Below are positions 39,856 to 52,100 of a DNA stretch of 64,000 nt, in pieces. Origin of the DNA: Tetrahymena thermophila SB210 (lineage: Eukaryota; Ciliophora; Oligohymenophorea; Hymenostomatida; Tetrahymenidae). A program made the translations under genes and the position numbers. Under the pieces are notes generated by a model. That model did no database searches. It saw only the letters and a list, made by a program, of their open reading frames with translations, and was not told the DNA's origin. Numbering within the stretch: position 1 is the stretch's first letter; the number at the start of each line of letters is the position of its first letter. The stretch covers positions 63,784-127,783 of the forward strand of contig NW_002476052.1 of the NCBI RefSeq assembly GCF_000189635.1, in the 5' to 3' direction.

Positions 39856-42800
39856 ATGGAACTATCTAGCTGCATAAAGCCAGGCGTGCTGAGCAGCTTG
39901 GAGAGTATAAAAAATATCTCTGAGATTAGCAAAAATCCATTCAGCTCGTTCTTCTAAATTTTGTAAGAGTAACAAGAAAAAAAAAACTTTTCTAAGTTCC
40001 CAGTTCTAGCTGAAATAAATTCATACGCACATCCAAACGAATATGAGAAATACAACCAATAAAGGTAGATCTACAAGTCGAGAAAAATGACTTTTACTGA
40101 AGAAGAAGATTTATGCAATGACACCTTCAATCTTAATCAAAATACTTCTGATAATTTGTAAGCAATGTAAATAGAATCCAATCAGAATAAATTTAACTTT
40201 AATGTTGGAAACAATCAAAAAGAAGAATGCAATTAATAACCATTCTTCTAGGATGAGCTTTTGTCTTAGAACTTTGAATGTGCTGTATCAGAATACTGCA
40301 ATGGATACGAAGAAGAAGACCAAGAAAACGAAGAAGGAGGAGCAAATACTCCAGGATTCACTTCTTAATACCAATCTCCTTAATCTAAGTGTTTGATTAC
40401 AGATACTATCAATAAATCTAATTCTTATTACACTTAGTAAAACCCTGTTTCAAATGAATTTTTTACGCGCTCCTAATAGCTTTTTGAGGGATCTCCAGTT
40501 TTTAGTAATTATTTTCATAATAATTCAAATAATTAAGCTGTGAAACAAGAGCGTAAGATACACGCTTACAAACAAAACTAAAGCCCAAATCCAAAAAGTG
40601 ACTCTATTTTATTTCCCAATTTAACTTCATAAAATGGTAATCATAAGATTAAAATAATTTTTTACATTAAAAATAAATATAAATCATTTCAATTTTATTT
40701 ACCTTAAATAAGTACTTTTTACCCTAAAAAAAAAACAGAACTTTATATTTTGCCTCAAATTTTAAATAAAAACTTTTTAGCAAACTAGAATTTTAAATTA
40801 GTGGATTAATTTAATAATAAATTCAGTAGATACATAAATATACATTCATAAACATTATTAAAGACTATTTATAAAAAATAAATTTAAAAAATAGTTTAAT
40901 ATAAGATAATCAGTAAACATTTGGAAAGGATTTAGAAGTTGGTAGAAAAGATAAAGAATACCTAAGTTGTTAGAAAGTATATTTTAAATAGCTAGCACAC
41001 AGTAATTACAAAATATTATTTATTTATTAATTTCTTTCTTTTTTTATTTTTTTATTTATTAATAAAAAAATCTATCTTCTTGTCTTACTAACTAGCAAAG
41101 AATAACTCTTTTATTTATTTCACATTAACAAAAGGACTGCTTAGAAAAAGTCAAGAATTGCTTATTGAAACAAAAAAAAATTAACAATTTACCTTTTATC
41201 ACATCTTGTTTGTAAATAATTCGATTCTAACTCTTTTAACAAAAATTTAATGTAAATTATTTCTTTTATTAAATTAATTGATTATTTTTAATAATATTTA
41301 TCGTGTTTCCTGTCAAAAAATCTCTGAATTATAATTTATAAAGTCTTTTGTAAGATAAATGAATAGTTAGATAGATTACTTAATTCAATTTTTATCAATA
41401 AACATAAAAATTTAATTTAATTATTTATTTATTAATAAATTGATTAGATTGCTGCTAAGGATAAACAAAAACAACAAAACTTAGCCTATTAATCTTAAGT
41501 AGCATATCAAAAGGCATTCCTAAAGCTTGAAGAAAATTATCAAAGGACATTAGAATAAATTTAAAGCTACAATTGTCCAACAGAAAACTTGAAATACAAT
41601 TTAAAAGAATAGCTTCTTGACTCTAAAGCGATGGCTCTTCCTTAAAACTATGAACAATTGATAAGATTTATAAGCAGTTTAAGAAATTTGATAAATTAAA
41701 TATATTAAATTAAATTATAATAATAAGACCAGTCTTTAAATCAAAATAATTTAACTACACTTAAGAGAAGCATGTCAACTCCAACAGTCTAAATAAGATC
41801 TTAATCTATATTTTCAAATTTTAACCAATCTATAAATAATTTAAAGAAGTCAACCTCTATTCACCTTGCTTCATTTTCTAATAATTTTAATAGCAACTCA
41901 TTGGTTAAAGAATCTGAATTTTAACAAAGACAATCAGAGAATAAATAATTAAATGAAGGCAATATTCCTGTCAATTCCTAATAAAACATAAACTCGTTTC
42001 CCATATTTAACTAGAAAAATAATATACCAAGCTCTAAAAATTAATTCTAAAATGAATAAAACTAGTTTTTCATAAATTTTTCTAACAAAAATTAAGAATC
42101 ATAAAACTAAAATATTCAGCTTTTTAACTTAAATCCTTAAAATATTTTAAACTAACAACAACAACATATTTCAACAAGATCAACAGCGACAACATAAAAA
42201 GATAATAGCAACCAAAATGAGAGCCAAAATGTAAATCTATTTGGACTTTCAGTTTAAAAAAGTTCAAGGTCATCTTCAGTGAGATCGAGCCATTTTAATG
42301 AAGACAACGATATTTGCAACTCGCCTTTATCTACATCAAATAACATCTTTAATTTTACCAATAAATTATAGAGTAAAATTATTTATTTATTTATTAATTT
42401 TCATTTTAATGGCGAATATTTTGTTTAAAAAGTTAATAAATAAATAAACATAAATTTTCTATTTTTAATACCCCATGAAAATAAGACTTAAATTTTTCTA
42501 ATTTTCTATAATCTAAGAAGAAAATACTAAGTTTTTGTTTTTATAATGCTACTTTTTATAACAAAAGTAGTATATAAATAAATAAACATCTAAAAATTCG
42601 CCTTTTTAATAATTTAATTTATTTTAAGACAATATTTTATAAAATAGATATTGTAAAAGAGGATGATAATTCTTAAGTCTGCTACAAGAATTCATTTTCA
42701 AATAAATTTGAATTTTTATCTAATAATTTTATTGAACAAGAATGCCCTTAATAAGAATAGAAAGAAATCAGTGATTTCCAAAACAATTAAAAAATGGAAT

Positions 42801-42988
42801 CAAAAAATAGTAAATTAGAAGCTTAAACAAAATCTCCTTTGATAGCTTCTGATAACGAAGAGACTGCTTTGCCTACTTTCAAATGCTGTTCTAATAATAA
42901 TCCTTTCTTTGATTATAGTCATACTCCAACTATTTAATCTTTTAAATCAAGTCAAAAAAATAAATCTAATGCCATGTTTATTGAGTGA
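39856..42988 (+). CDS. Gln/Asn/Ser-rich protein of unknown function (701 aa)
   Basis: Four exons: 39856-40636, 40906-40976, 41448-42372, 42660-42988; intron phases 1, 0, 1; TGA 42986-42988. The tiny 71-nt second exon (TFGKDLEVGRKDKEYLS) is inferred because it alone restores phase between exons 1 and 3. The N-terminal part is acidic (EEEDLCNDTFNLN, YCNGYEEEDQENEEGG). Exon 3 starts with basic residues and heptad-like helix (KDKQKQQNLAY, then KAFLKLEENYQRTLEQIQS), giving the general look of a basic-leucine-zipper-type region: a lysine-rich stretch followed by Leu-spaced helix. That would make it a DNA-binding candidate, but the match is loose and I would not name it. The rest is low-complexity Ser/Asn/Gln (SSRSSSVRSSHFNEDND) suited to phosphorylation. 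First in-frame ATG after an upstream TGA was taken as start. Confidence 0.75.
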
Positions 42989-44269
42989 AACATAATAATT
43001 TTTCTCGATTCTAAGCTTTAACAGATGGAAAATTTAACGATAACTTAAATAATTAAAACTGTTAATAAAAATAAATTTAAAACCATCTATTAGCTTGATA
43101 ATTGAGAAAGAAAAATAATTAATTAATAAAAAAATATCAAAAACAAAATAAAAAGATTTGTTAATATAAAGAAGAAAGGTATGGAATAAAATGAAATGAA
43201 ATAAAAATGGAGTGGAATGCATAAAATATTTATTTATTTATTAACAATTAATTTAAAACACTTAGCTCACTTCCTATATAAAATAAAATGAATAAACTAA
43301 ATGAAGTATTTTAGAATTATAATTAAATTGTATCACTAAATTTATAAATTATTAACCAATCAATGTTGTAATTAATTCATTAATTTAATTCCAAAAAAAC
43401 TTAAACGTTTCATTAAATTAAAAAAACAAGATAAGTACATTTTTTTATAAAAGAAGGAAGGAAGAAAGTAATGAATAGAATAAAATAAAGGGAATGTTTA
43501 AAATATATTCTTTGATTATTTTTAATAATTGATTTAAAACATTTAGCTCATTTCCTATGTAATATATAATCAATAAATAAATTAATAATTTATTAAACAA
43601 AATAAATATATTTTTTTTATACAAAGAAGTAAGGATTAATAAATAAAATAAAATAAAGGGAAAGAATAAAATATTTATATATTTGTTAACAATTTATTTA
43701 AAGTATTCAACTGATGTAAATAAATAAATGAAGTTTTTAGAATTATTATTAAATTGTAAGGTTATTATTAATTCATTAAATTGATTCTAAAAAAAATAAA
43801 TATTTCTTTACAATTTAAGCTTAAATAAATACACAATTAATATCTTCTTATTTCTTTCAAATTTATCTTACTTCTTTAGAACGGTCAATGGGGTCAAATC
43901 TTAACACCTAACTATATACTATAATTAGTGGTTCAATTTAACTAATTCTTTGTGAATCAATCAATAATTAGTAAGAGAAAGATTTGAAGTTTAAATATCC
44001 AGATTTGATTGCTTCCCTATTTGATGGTTTGGTCAATAGCAAGCTTAATTTAATGATTAGGTAGTTTATATTTCAAACAATATAAATAGAAAGATAGAGA
44101 TAGCTAGAGATACATACATACATGCATAGATAGATAGATACTTATCAGTGCGATTAATAATATTTTTGCAAAATTAATAATTAAATAATTGCTTAAATTT
44201 AATAATCAATAATTTTTTAATAAAGAAATAAGGAAACAAACTAAAAAGCCATAAATTAATTAGGAGTCA
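42989..44269. repeat. Three diverged copies of a noncoding repeat, plus GATA-type microsatellite
   Basis: Copies lie at about 43120-43330, 43440-43570 and 43610-43810. Each begins with a T-rich run and a GA-rich segment (AAGAAGGAAGGAAGAAAG in copy 2), then an AATAAAATAAAGGGAATG-type stretch and ATTTAAAACACTTAGCTCA (copy 1) / ATTTAAAACATTTAGCTCA (copy 2). Divergence suggests old duplication. A GATA/CATA microsatellite occupies roughly 44090-44140. No coding frame. Confidence 0.55.
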
Positions 44270-45252
44270 ATGTAAATGCAATAGATATAAGTTAAAACAG
44301 TTTTTTTAGGAGATGCAAGTAATCAGAACATATTATGAATGGTGTGATTGAGTCTAAATTTCATTTTTTAATTTTAATTAGATGTAGGTAAAAGCAGCAT
44401 TCTCTGTAGATTTATAGATGATTAGTTTGATGAAAATATTTAGGCAACTTCTGGAGCTGATTTTAAAGTTAAATCAATCACTTACAACAATAAAAAAATA
44501 GATTTTCATGTAAGTTGGTTAATTTAGAATTATTTAAGCAGCTAATTTAATCATTTTTTATTTTTCTTCGTTTATTAAGCTTTGGGATACAGCTGGACAA
44601 GAACGCTTTCGCTCTCTTACATAGCTATACTATAAAGATGCTTCTGTGGCTTGCATAGTTTATGACATAACAAATAGGAATTCGTTTGAAGTTTTAAATT
44701 ATTGGTTTAAAGAGTTGAAATAGCATGCCAAAGAAAATATTAGTATGAATTATCAAATCCTTCAATACAAATTATTTTCTTGTTTATTTATTTCTTAGGA
44801 ATTAATAACATTTTTTTAAATAGTAAAAATTATAATTGGCAACAAAATGGATTTAAGTCAATAATAATAAGTCCAATTAGACAAGGCACAAACCATGGCT
44901 AAAGTAAAACAAGCAACTTGTCTTTATTTGTTGATACTTGTTTTATTAATATTTAGAAATATTTTAATTAGGAGAACATAATATTTGGTATTAATTTTAT
45001 ATTTATTTATTTAATAAGACTAACGATGCTATTCTCGTATTAACAAGTGCAAGAGAAGGAACAGGAGTTCAAGTAGAATTTATTTAGTATAAACAAAAAT
45101 TTACCTATTTCATTTATTTACTTATTTAATCAAAGGAAGTCTTTTAAAAGATAGCAGTTTAAATAGAGTAATCACAATCTGAGCAAATTAAATAAAAGCA
45201 AGCCACAAAAATTATGAAGCCTTAAGAATAAAAAAAACCATCCTGTTGCTGA
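44270..45252 (+). CDS. Rab-family small GTPase (196 aa)
   Basis: Membrane-traffic switch. Six exons: 44270-44318, 44382-44509, 44580-44742, 44824-44903, 45019-45072, 45136-45252 (phases 1, 0, 1, 0, 0), 197 codons. All GTP-binding boxes are visible: P-loop GDANVGKSS (split by intron 1), switch I with ATSGADFK, WDTAGQERFRSL (starting exon 3), NKMD, and TSAREG. C-terminus KKPSCC ends in two cysteines for geranylgeranylation. After the switch I threonine the sequence is Ser-Gly-Ala-Asp-Phe rather than the common Ile-Gly. The catalytic Gln of WDTAGQE is kept, so GTP hydrolysis should be normal. The second Met (44276) is an alternative start. Subfamily cannot be fixed by eye; closest in feel to Rab5/Rab21-type or ciliate-specific Rabs. 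Confidence 0.95.
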
Positions 45253-46190
45253 TTGACTGAAAAAAATTCCAAATGGAGTTAATGGTTTCAGTTTTTAAGA
45301 AATAAATTAATAATTTATTAAGAAATTGCAATTTTGTCAAACAAAATAAATAAAATAAACAAACAAACAAATAAATAAACTAATAAACAAAATACATTAT
45401 TAAATTATTACATAATAACATCAAACTTAAGCTTCCATAAATACACATAATAATAACTAAATAAGTAAATAAATCCTACCTTTAAAGCTAAACTAATATT
45501 TAAAAATAAAATATTTAATAATTAACAAATCAATTTAATTTTTAATAAAATAAATTATTATATTAAGGTATTAGAGAAATCTATCTATCTATCTATCTAC
45601 CTTTTATTCAAATATATGTTTTTTAAAATATGCTTAACTAATCATTACTTTTACCACCTTTTAAACAATCATTTATTTATTTAATTAATAATTAGTAATA
45701 AATGTATCTATTGAAAATTTATAATATACTCTATACTTTCAATTTAGTATTAATTTATTTCCAGTTTTAAATTCATGTGGGTACCTAATATCGATTTTAC
45801 GTTTTATTTTTATCAAATTTTAGGTTTTTTTATAAAAGAGGAAAATGGGTATATATGCAAAATATTCATAAATTAGATATAAATTGTTCTAAATGGTTTT
45901 CTTTAATAATTATCAAATAAATAAAAAACAAAAAATATATATAAATATACATATTAAAAATTAATTTTAAGTTGTATTCTGAGTGCATTTATATGTGCGA
46001 GTATTTCTATTCTATTCTATCACCAATATGATTATACCTTAAAAAATATATTAGTTTTAAGTATTTATTAAAATAATAATTCAAGAAAGGCTAAATAAAT
46101 AGTGCCAAAATAATAAATAAGAGTTTTTGGTGCTGTTTATTTATTTTTAGCAATTAGTTGTAAACAATAAATAAACAAATTAATTTTTAC
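45253..46190. other. AT-rich intergenic region with CTAT microsatellite
   Basis: A CTAT repeat (five units) lies at 45579-45599. There may be terminal exons of the minus-strand leucine-rich-repeat gene here, because its last recognised repeat (46191-46280) ends in a splice donor rather than a stop, but I could not identify them. Confidence 0.4.
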
Positions 46191-49100
46191 TTTAGGTTGA
46201 GTATAAAAGTAGATAGTTTAACACATTATGATAAAGCAGAACCTAAGCATGAAATACCTTCATTTCCAATTTGATTACAACTTTAAATTTTATAAGATTA
46301 CTTAGAATTTCAATCAAATAAGAAATATAATTAATAGTTTACTAAAAAATTAAAATATAATGATAAAAAATAAAAAGAACCTTAACAAATGGAAGTAAAA
46401 AATAAAATTTTGCTTTTTTGTTTGCTTTTTATACATAATAGTTACTTACTTATTTACTTATTATTTGTAAAAACTGAAATTATAGGATAAAATTTAAACT
46501 TTTACCTTATATCTAGAGTTAAATTAGAGAGATTTATACAGTTTTATAAGATAGAACCTAAAAACTTTGCTCCTTCGTCAATAATTTAATTATCACTATT
46601 AAATAAAATTTGATAAACTGTCACATCGAATAAAAAAAGAAGGAACAATTTAATTATTTCTACTTCAAAGCATATATAGATATAATTTAAATACTGTAAT
46701 CAAAGAAAAATAAATAAAAGCTCAAATCCAAAAAAATAATAATTCTTTTAAAAATAATTATTTCAGATAAATAGATTGATAGTTAAAAATTAAAGAGAAT
46801 ATATGAGGATTTAAGTTAGTAATTATTTTAACATATAAATATCAAAAAAAATCTAATAGTGATTTGGATATTATAAGATTTTTGATAAATTTATTATATA
46901 TTTTATATTGATTTTTATAAAGTATACACTTCCAAGTTTTATATTCTAAATAAAGTTCATAGATACACAAGATTTAAATAGCTAGATTTGATATAAATAA
47001 ATATATTAGATAATTAAGTATTAAAATAAATTATTTTATTTTAATTTTTGTCATAAAAACTCTGTTTGTTTTCTAATTTTTCAATTTGAATATATGGTAT
47101 AAGATATTAAATTTTATTTATATTTATTTTAAGTAAGTAGACTTTTGTTTTATAAAATTAATTTTGTTAGCCTTAAATTCAAAAAGAAAAAACATTTAAT
47201 TTATTTATGAGATTACACAGTGTGAGTTTAATTAATTTTTTTACCTTAAATCGATTTCAAGAATAGTATGAGATTATAATTCAGAGTTTAATAGCTTTTG
47301 TTGTTATGAAATTAAATTTTAAAATCATGAATGAAATAATAAGTTAATTCTTACATCTTCAAGTTTACCAAAAGATTTTTTTTAATATATCATTTTATAT
47401 TATAAAAGTGTTTTTAATTTCAACTTTTTAATAATTTTTCTATTAAAAAATACTTAAAAAATTTTAATATAAAAGTCAGAGAATATTATCATTTAAAGTT
47501 GATTTATTTTAATTCTAAATTTGTTGAGAAATCATTAAATAAATTTATAAATAATTCTAAAATAAAAATTGATTCTGAAGAAAACATAATTTATTGAGAA
47601 GAAAATTAGTAAGAAATTCATTCAACTTTTTGCAAACAAGTTAACCTTGACTTTTTATATATATAAAATAATTAATTATCAAAAAACTTAAATATTTTTT
47701 AATTTAAAATTAATTTTTTGTTGTTTCTTATTTACTTTTTTAAAATAAAATATTAAATAAATCCTAAATTTGTTAAATAAATTTTTAAAACAAAAGTCTC
47801 AAACAAATAAAATTAGTGAATTTATTAATAATTAAATAATGGAAGAGCAGCAATTTGGAGGACTAATAAATTTACCAATAAACCACACTTATTGAATCCT
47901 TTTATCCAAGTATTTAATTTAGGATTTAGTTAAAATAGAAGAATAGAAGTTTTAATTCTTTCTTGGAAAGATTTTATCAAAAACTAAAAAAATATAGATA
48001 AAAAATTTATATTCATATTTTAATTAAACTAAATTAAGTTCTGAACAGAAAAATATAGGTTGATAGGCACACACATTGCTAGAGACAAGCAAGCAAGCAA
48101 GTAAATTTAATTAATTTAAAAAGAAAAAAAAATATCAATCTAATTAGATTGATTGTGCGTGCTTATTTGCTTGTTTGGTTTATAGATATTAATAGTAAAA
48201 ATATCAACTTTAATATTGATCAAATATTATAATTAGATTAATAATCATTATTCAACTAATTAATTTTGTAGTCAATAGGATAGATTTTATTTCAAAGGAT
48301 ATATATCAAAAATAACCAAAAGCCATACAAACAAACAAAAATAAATTTCTCAAAAAGAAAAAAGAAAGAATAACTCACTTAAAGAATAAGTATATACTGA
48401 TTATCAATGTACGCAGAAGAAATTAAAGTTGTCATATTAGGAAATTCAGGTTTTTTTTAGAACTTTTGACAATATTCCAAACAAAAGTATTAATTAACCC
48501 TATTTGGTTATTCTAAAAAAGGTGTTGGAAAAAGCAGCATTATGATGAGATTTGTCAAGGATGAGTTTTCAGCTACTTAGCCAACAACAATGGGTGCAGC
48601 ATTTATGTCAAAAATAATCAAGACAAATGATAATTAATTTAAATTTTAGGTAACAAATTATTTCTACTGATTATATTGAAAGAAAGAAATAAACAAACAT
48701 ATTAATTAATTGAACAGATTTGGGATACTGCAGGACAAGAGAAGTATAAATCTTTGGCACCCCTTTACTATAGAGGTAAGTAAACTTTATAAGTTTAATT
48801 TAAAATTGCAAAATTTATTTTTATATAAAAAGAGGCCAGAATAGGAATTGTAGTTTATGATATAACTTCTTTAGCTTCTTTTGGAGTATTAAAGACTTGG
48901 ATTACAGAATTACAAAAATAAGGCCCAGAAAACTTGAGTAAATAAATAAAATTAAGATGATTAAGGACTAGAATTGATTCATTGATTGTATTTATAAATA
49001 ATAAAAATAGTATTAGCAATAGTCGGCAATAAATCAGATTTACAGGATAAATAAGAAGTTCCTTACGAAGATGCAATGAATTTCGCTAAGGTATAATTTT

Positions 49101-52100
49101 AGAACAAACTAAACAAAGCAGCAATTTATTAATTAATTGAAATTAATAATTCTTTTATTAAAAAACTAAAAAGTAAGTTGACGCCCTTTTTGAGCTGACT
49201 AGTGCCAAAGAAAACAGAGGAATCAATGTAAAAATAGCATTTTATACATTTAGAATGATTTGAAATAAATAAACTTTTAATTATTCGTTCATTCATTTTA
49301 ATTCCTTCATTAATTTAATTGGTTGATTAATTATTTAGGATTTATTCATGAAGTTAGCTAGTAAAATCGAGTAGTAAAAAATATAAAACAGCATGAAAAA
49401 AAATGTCAGTAGTTAATCTTTTGCAGTTAATAGCAATTAACATAATAAACAAGGATCTTGCCCCTGTTGAAAATGAAGGAACTTTTTTAATATATGGGAT
49501 TAAAATCAATTTAAAGCATGTTTTAAAATAACTTAAAATAGTCATAAAAAATTATATAAAATAAATAAAAGAATTTATTAAAAGTAATTAATATACCTAC
49601 CTACCTAATTATTAATTTGATTGATTAAACTAATTAAATAATTTATAATTTTTATCAATACACATTTATAATAAAGTCTATCAATCAATAAATCTATCTA
49701 TCTACCTGCCTATTCTCTATAATACCTTCTTTGTATTATCCATATTATATATGCATGTATGTATGGATGGATGGATGCATATATGCTTACATCTTTTTCA
49801 GTTCTTATTATCATTTCACTCAAAATTTTATATCTAAGTATTCAACTAACATAAATTTTTATTGTATTAATTGATCAAATCTATTATCTTTTTCAATATA
49901 ACTTATTACATATTCTAATTGTCAATATCTTTATCTACTTATCATAATTTATTTATTTGTTTTATCAATAAATGTACATGTAAAAATTTATTTTTAATTG
50001 ATTTTAAGAAATTATTAACATTTAAGTAATTATTCTAATAAATATACAATCATTTATTGCTATTTGCTATTTATTTCTTTTGTAGCTAGCAAGTTACTTG
50101 TAAAGTATTTTTAATTTAATTTAATTTTATAAAAAGTAAAAAGTTATTTACTAATTTGTTTATTGATTATATGAATAAAATTAAAGTATTCATAATTTCT
50201 TTATAAAAAAATATATAAATATAATATAATTAGATTAAAAAAAGAAAAAAAAACAAATTTATTTTTAAATTCATTCTTTTTTTGTTTATGATATTTATAA
50301 ATATAAAAATAATAATAAATTTATCTATCTATCTATATATCTACCTACCTATCTATATTTTAGGTTAAATTATCCAATTCCAAAATATTATAAAATAAAA
50401 CAAATATAATATATTTATTATTCAAATATATTTATTTTTTTTCACCACTTTTATATCAATTATTATTTATTTTTAAGATAACTAATCTTTTTGATTTTAT
50501 GCACTTTAACTTCAATTATTTTGATTTATCAATTAAGCTGTTGCTTTTAATATAAATTAGTATAAATAACTAAAACCACATAAATAAATAGAATAAAATT
50601 TTTAAAATAAAATATTATATTTTAAATGAATTAATTATTAAAAAATAGTTAGAAAAATTAAAATAAAATGAAAAGAAAATCAAGCAAAAAGCTAAAAGAG
50701 TTAATTATATTTTTTTAAATACATTTTTAAATTAAAAAATATCTCAATCTAAAATAAATTAACATTTTTTACCAAATATGAACTGCCGAAATTGAAAGAT
50801 TAATGCATTTTCCTAAACCAGAACCTAGGCCTAATAATCCTTCTTCACCAATTTAATTTTCACTTTTTAATTATAGAAGAATAAATATATATTAGAAGGA
50901 AAAAATGAAGAGAAAATAAATAATAATCATAAATGAATGAATGAATTAATTAATTAGTAATAAAAGAAAAAGTTGAAAATGAAAATAAAAATTAAATTAA
51001 TAAAAAAACAATGAAAAAAAAAAAAAAACACAAGCAAAATTAAGAATAGAAAAAAAAATTAAATAAAAATTTAATAAATAAAATTAAATAAAATATTTAG
51101 TATGCTATTGTTTTAAATTCATTTTTATAATAAATAATTTCAAAATTCAAAACAAATAAATTGTTTTTACCTAATTTAAAGGGTCAAATTTGAGAGATTA
51201 GTGCACTTTCCTAAACCTTAACCTAAGCCTAATGCTCCTTTGTCACCAATATTATTGTACCTTTTAAATATTGAAGAAAAAATATAAAATTAACTTATTT
51301 GTTTGAAGGAAAAAATGAAAAAAAATATAAAAGCAAATAAATAAATTTAAATAGTTTATTATATTGCTTTATATCCATTTTTATATTAAGTAATAATATC
51401 AAAATCCAAAACAAATAAACTGTTTTTACGAAATTAAAAGTATGAATTTTGAGAGATTAGTGCACTTTCCTAAACCAGAACCTAAGCCTGATGAACCTTC
51501 ATCCCCAATTTAATTTCCACTTTTTAATGAATAAACAATATATAGTTAATTATTTATTAGAGGGAAAAAATACGAATTAATAAGAGATGAATTAATTAAT
51601 TAATTAATTAGCAAATAATAAAAGCAAAAGTTGAAAATGAAAAGATGAGTTAAATTAGTAAGAGAAGAAAATAACAAAAAAAACACAAGCAGTAAAAAAT
51701 CAAATAAAATGCTAAGAAATAAATTAATTAAAATATTTAGTATGCTATTGTTTTAAATTCATTTTTATATTCAAAAATGTCACTATAAAAAGCAAATAAA
51801 CTCTTTTTACTAAATCTAAAGCATCAGATATGAGAGATTAGTGCACTTTCCTAAGCCTAAACCTAAGCATGAGGCACCTTCATCGCCAATTTAATTGTAC
51901 CTTTTTATAAATTTAAGAAAAAATATATGATTAAATAGTTATTTAGTTAGAAGGAAATAATGAAGAAAAAATATGAAATAATAATTAATAATAAAAGTAA
52001 ATGTTGAAAATGAAAAAATGAGTTAAATTAACAAAAAGAAACAAACAAACAAACAAAAAAAACACAAGCGTAGCGAAAAAAAGAAAAAAAATCAAATAAA

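Noticed and set aside
40637-41447. Reading straight through 40637-41447 as coding because no TGA interrupts it
   Set aside because: Composition is intron-like; a 71-nt internal exon with matching phases explains the join better.
48060-48180. Inverted CAAGCAAGCAAG / CTTGTTTG motifs as a possible hairpin RNA
   Set aside because: Pairing is patchy and consistent with simple-sequence repeats.
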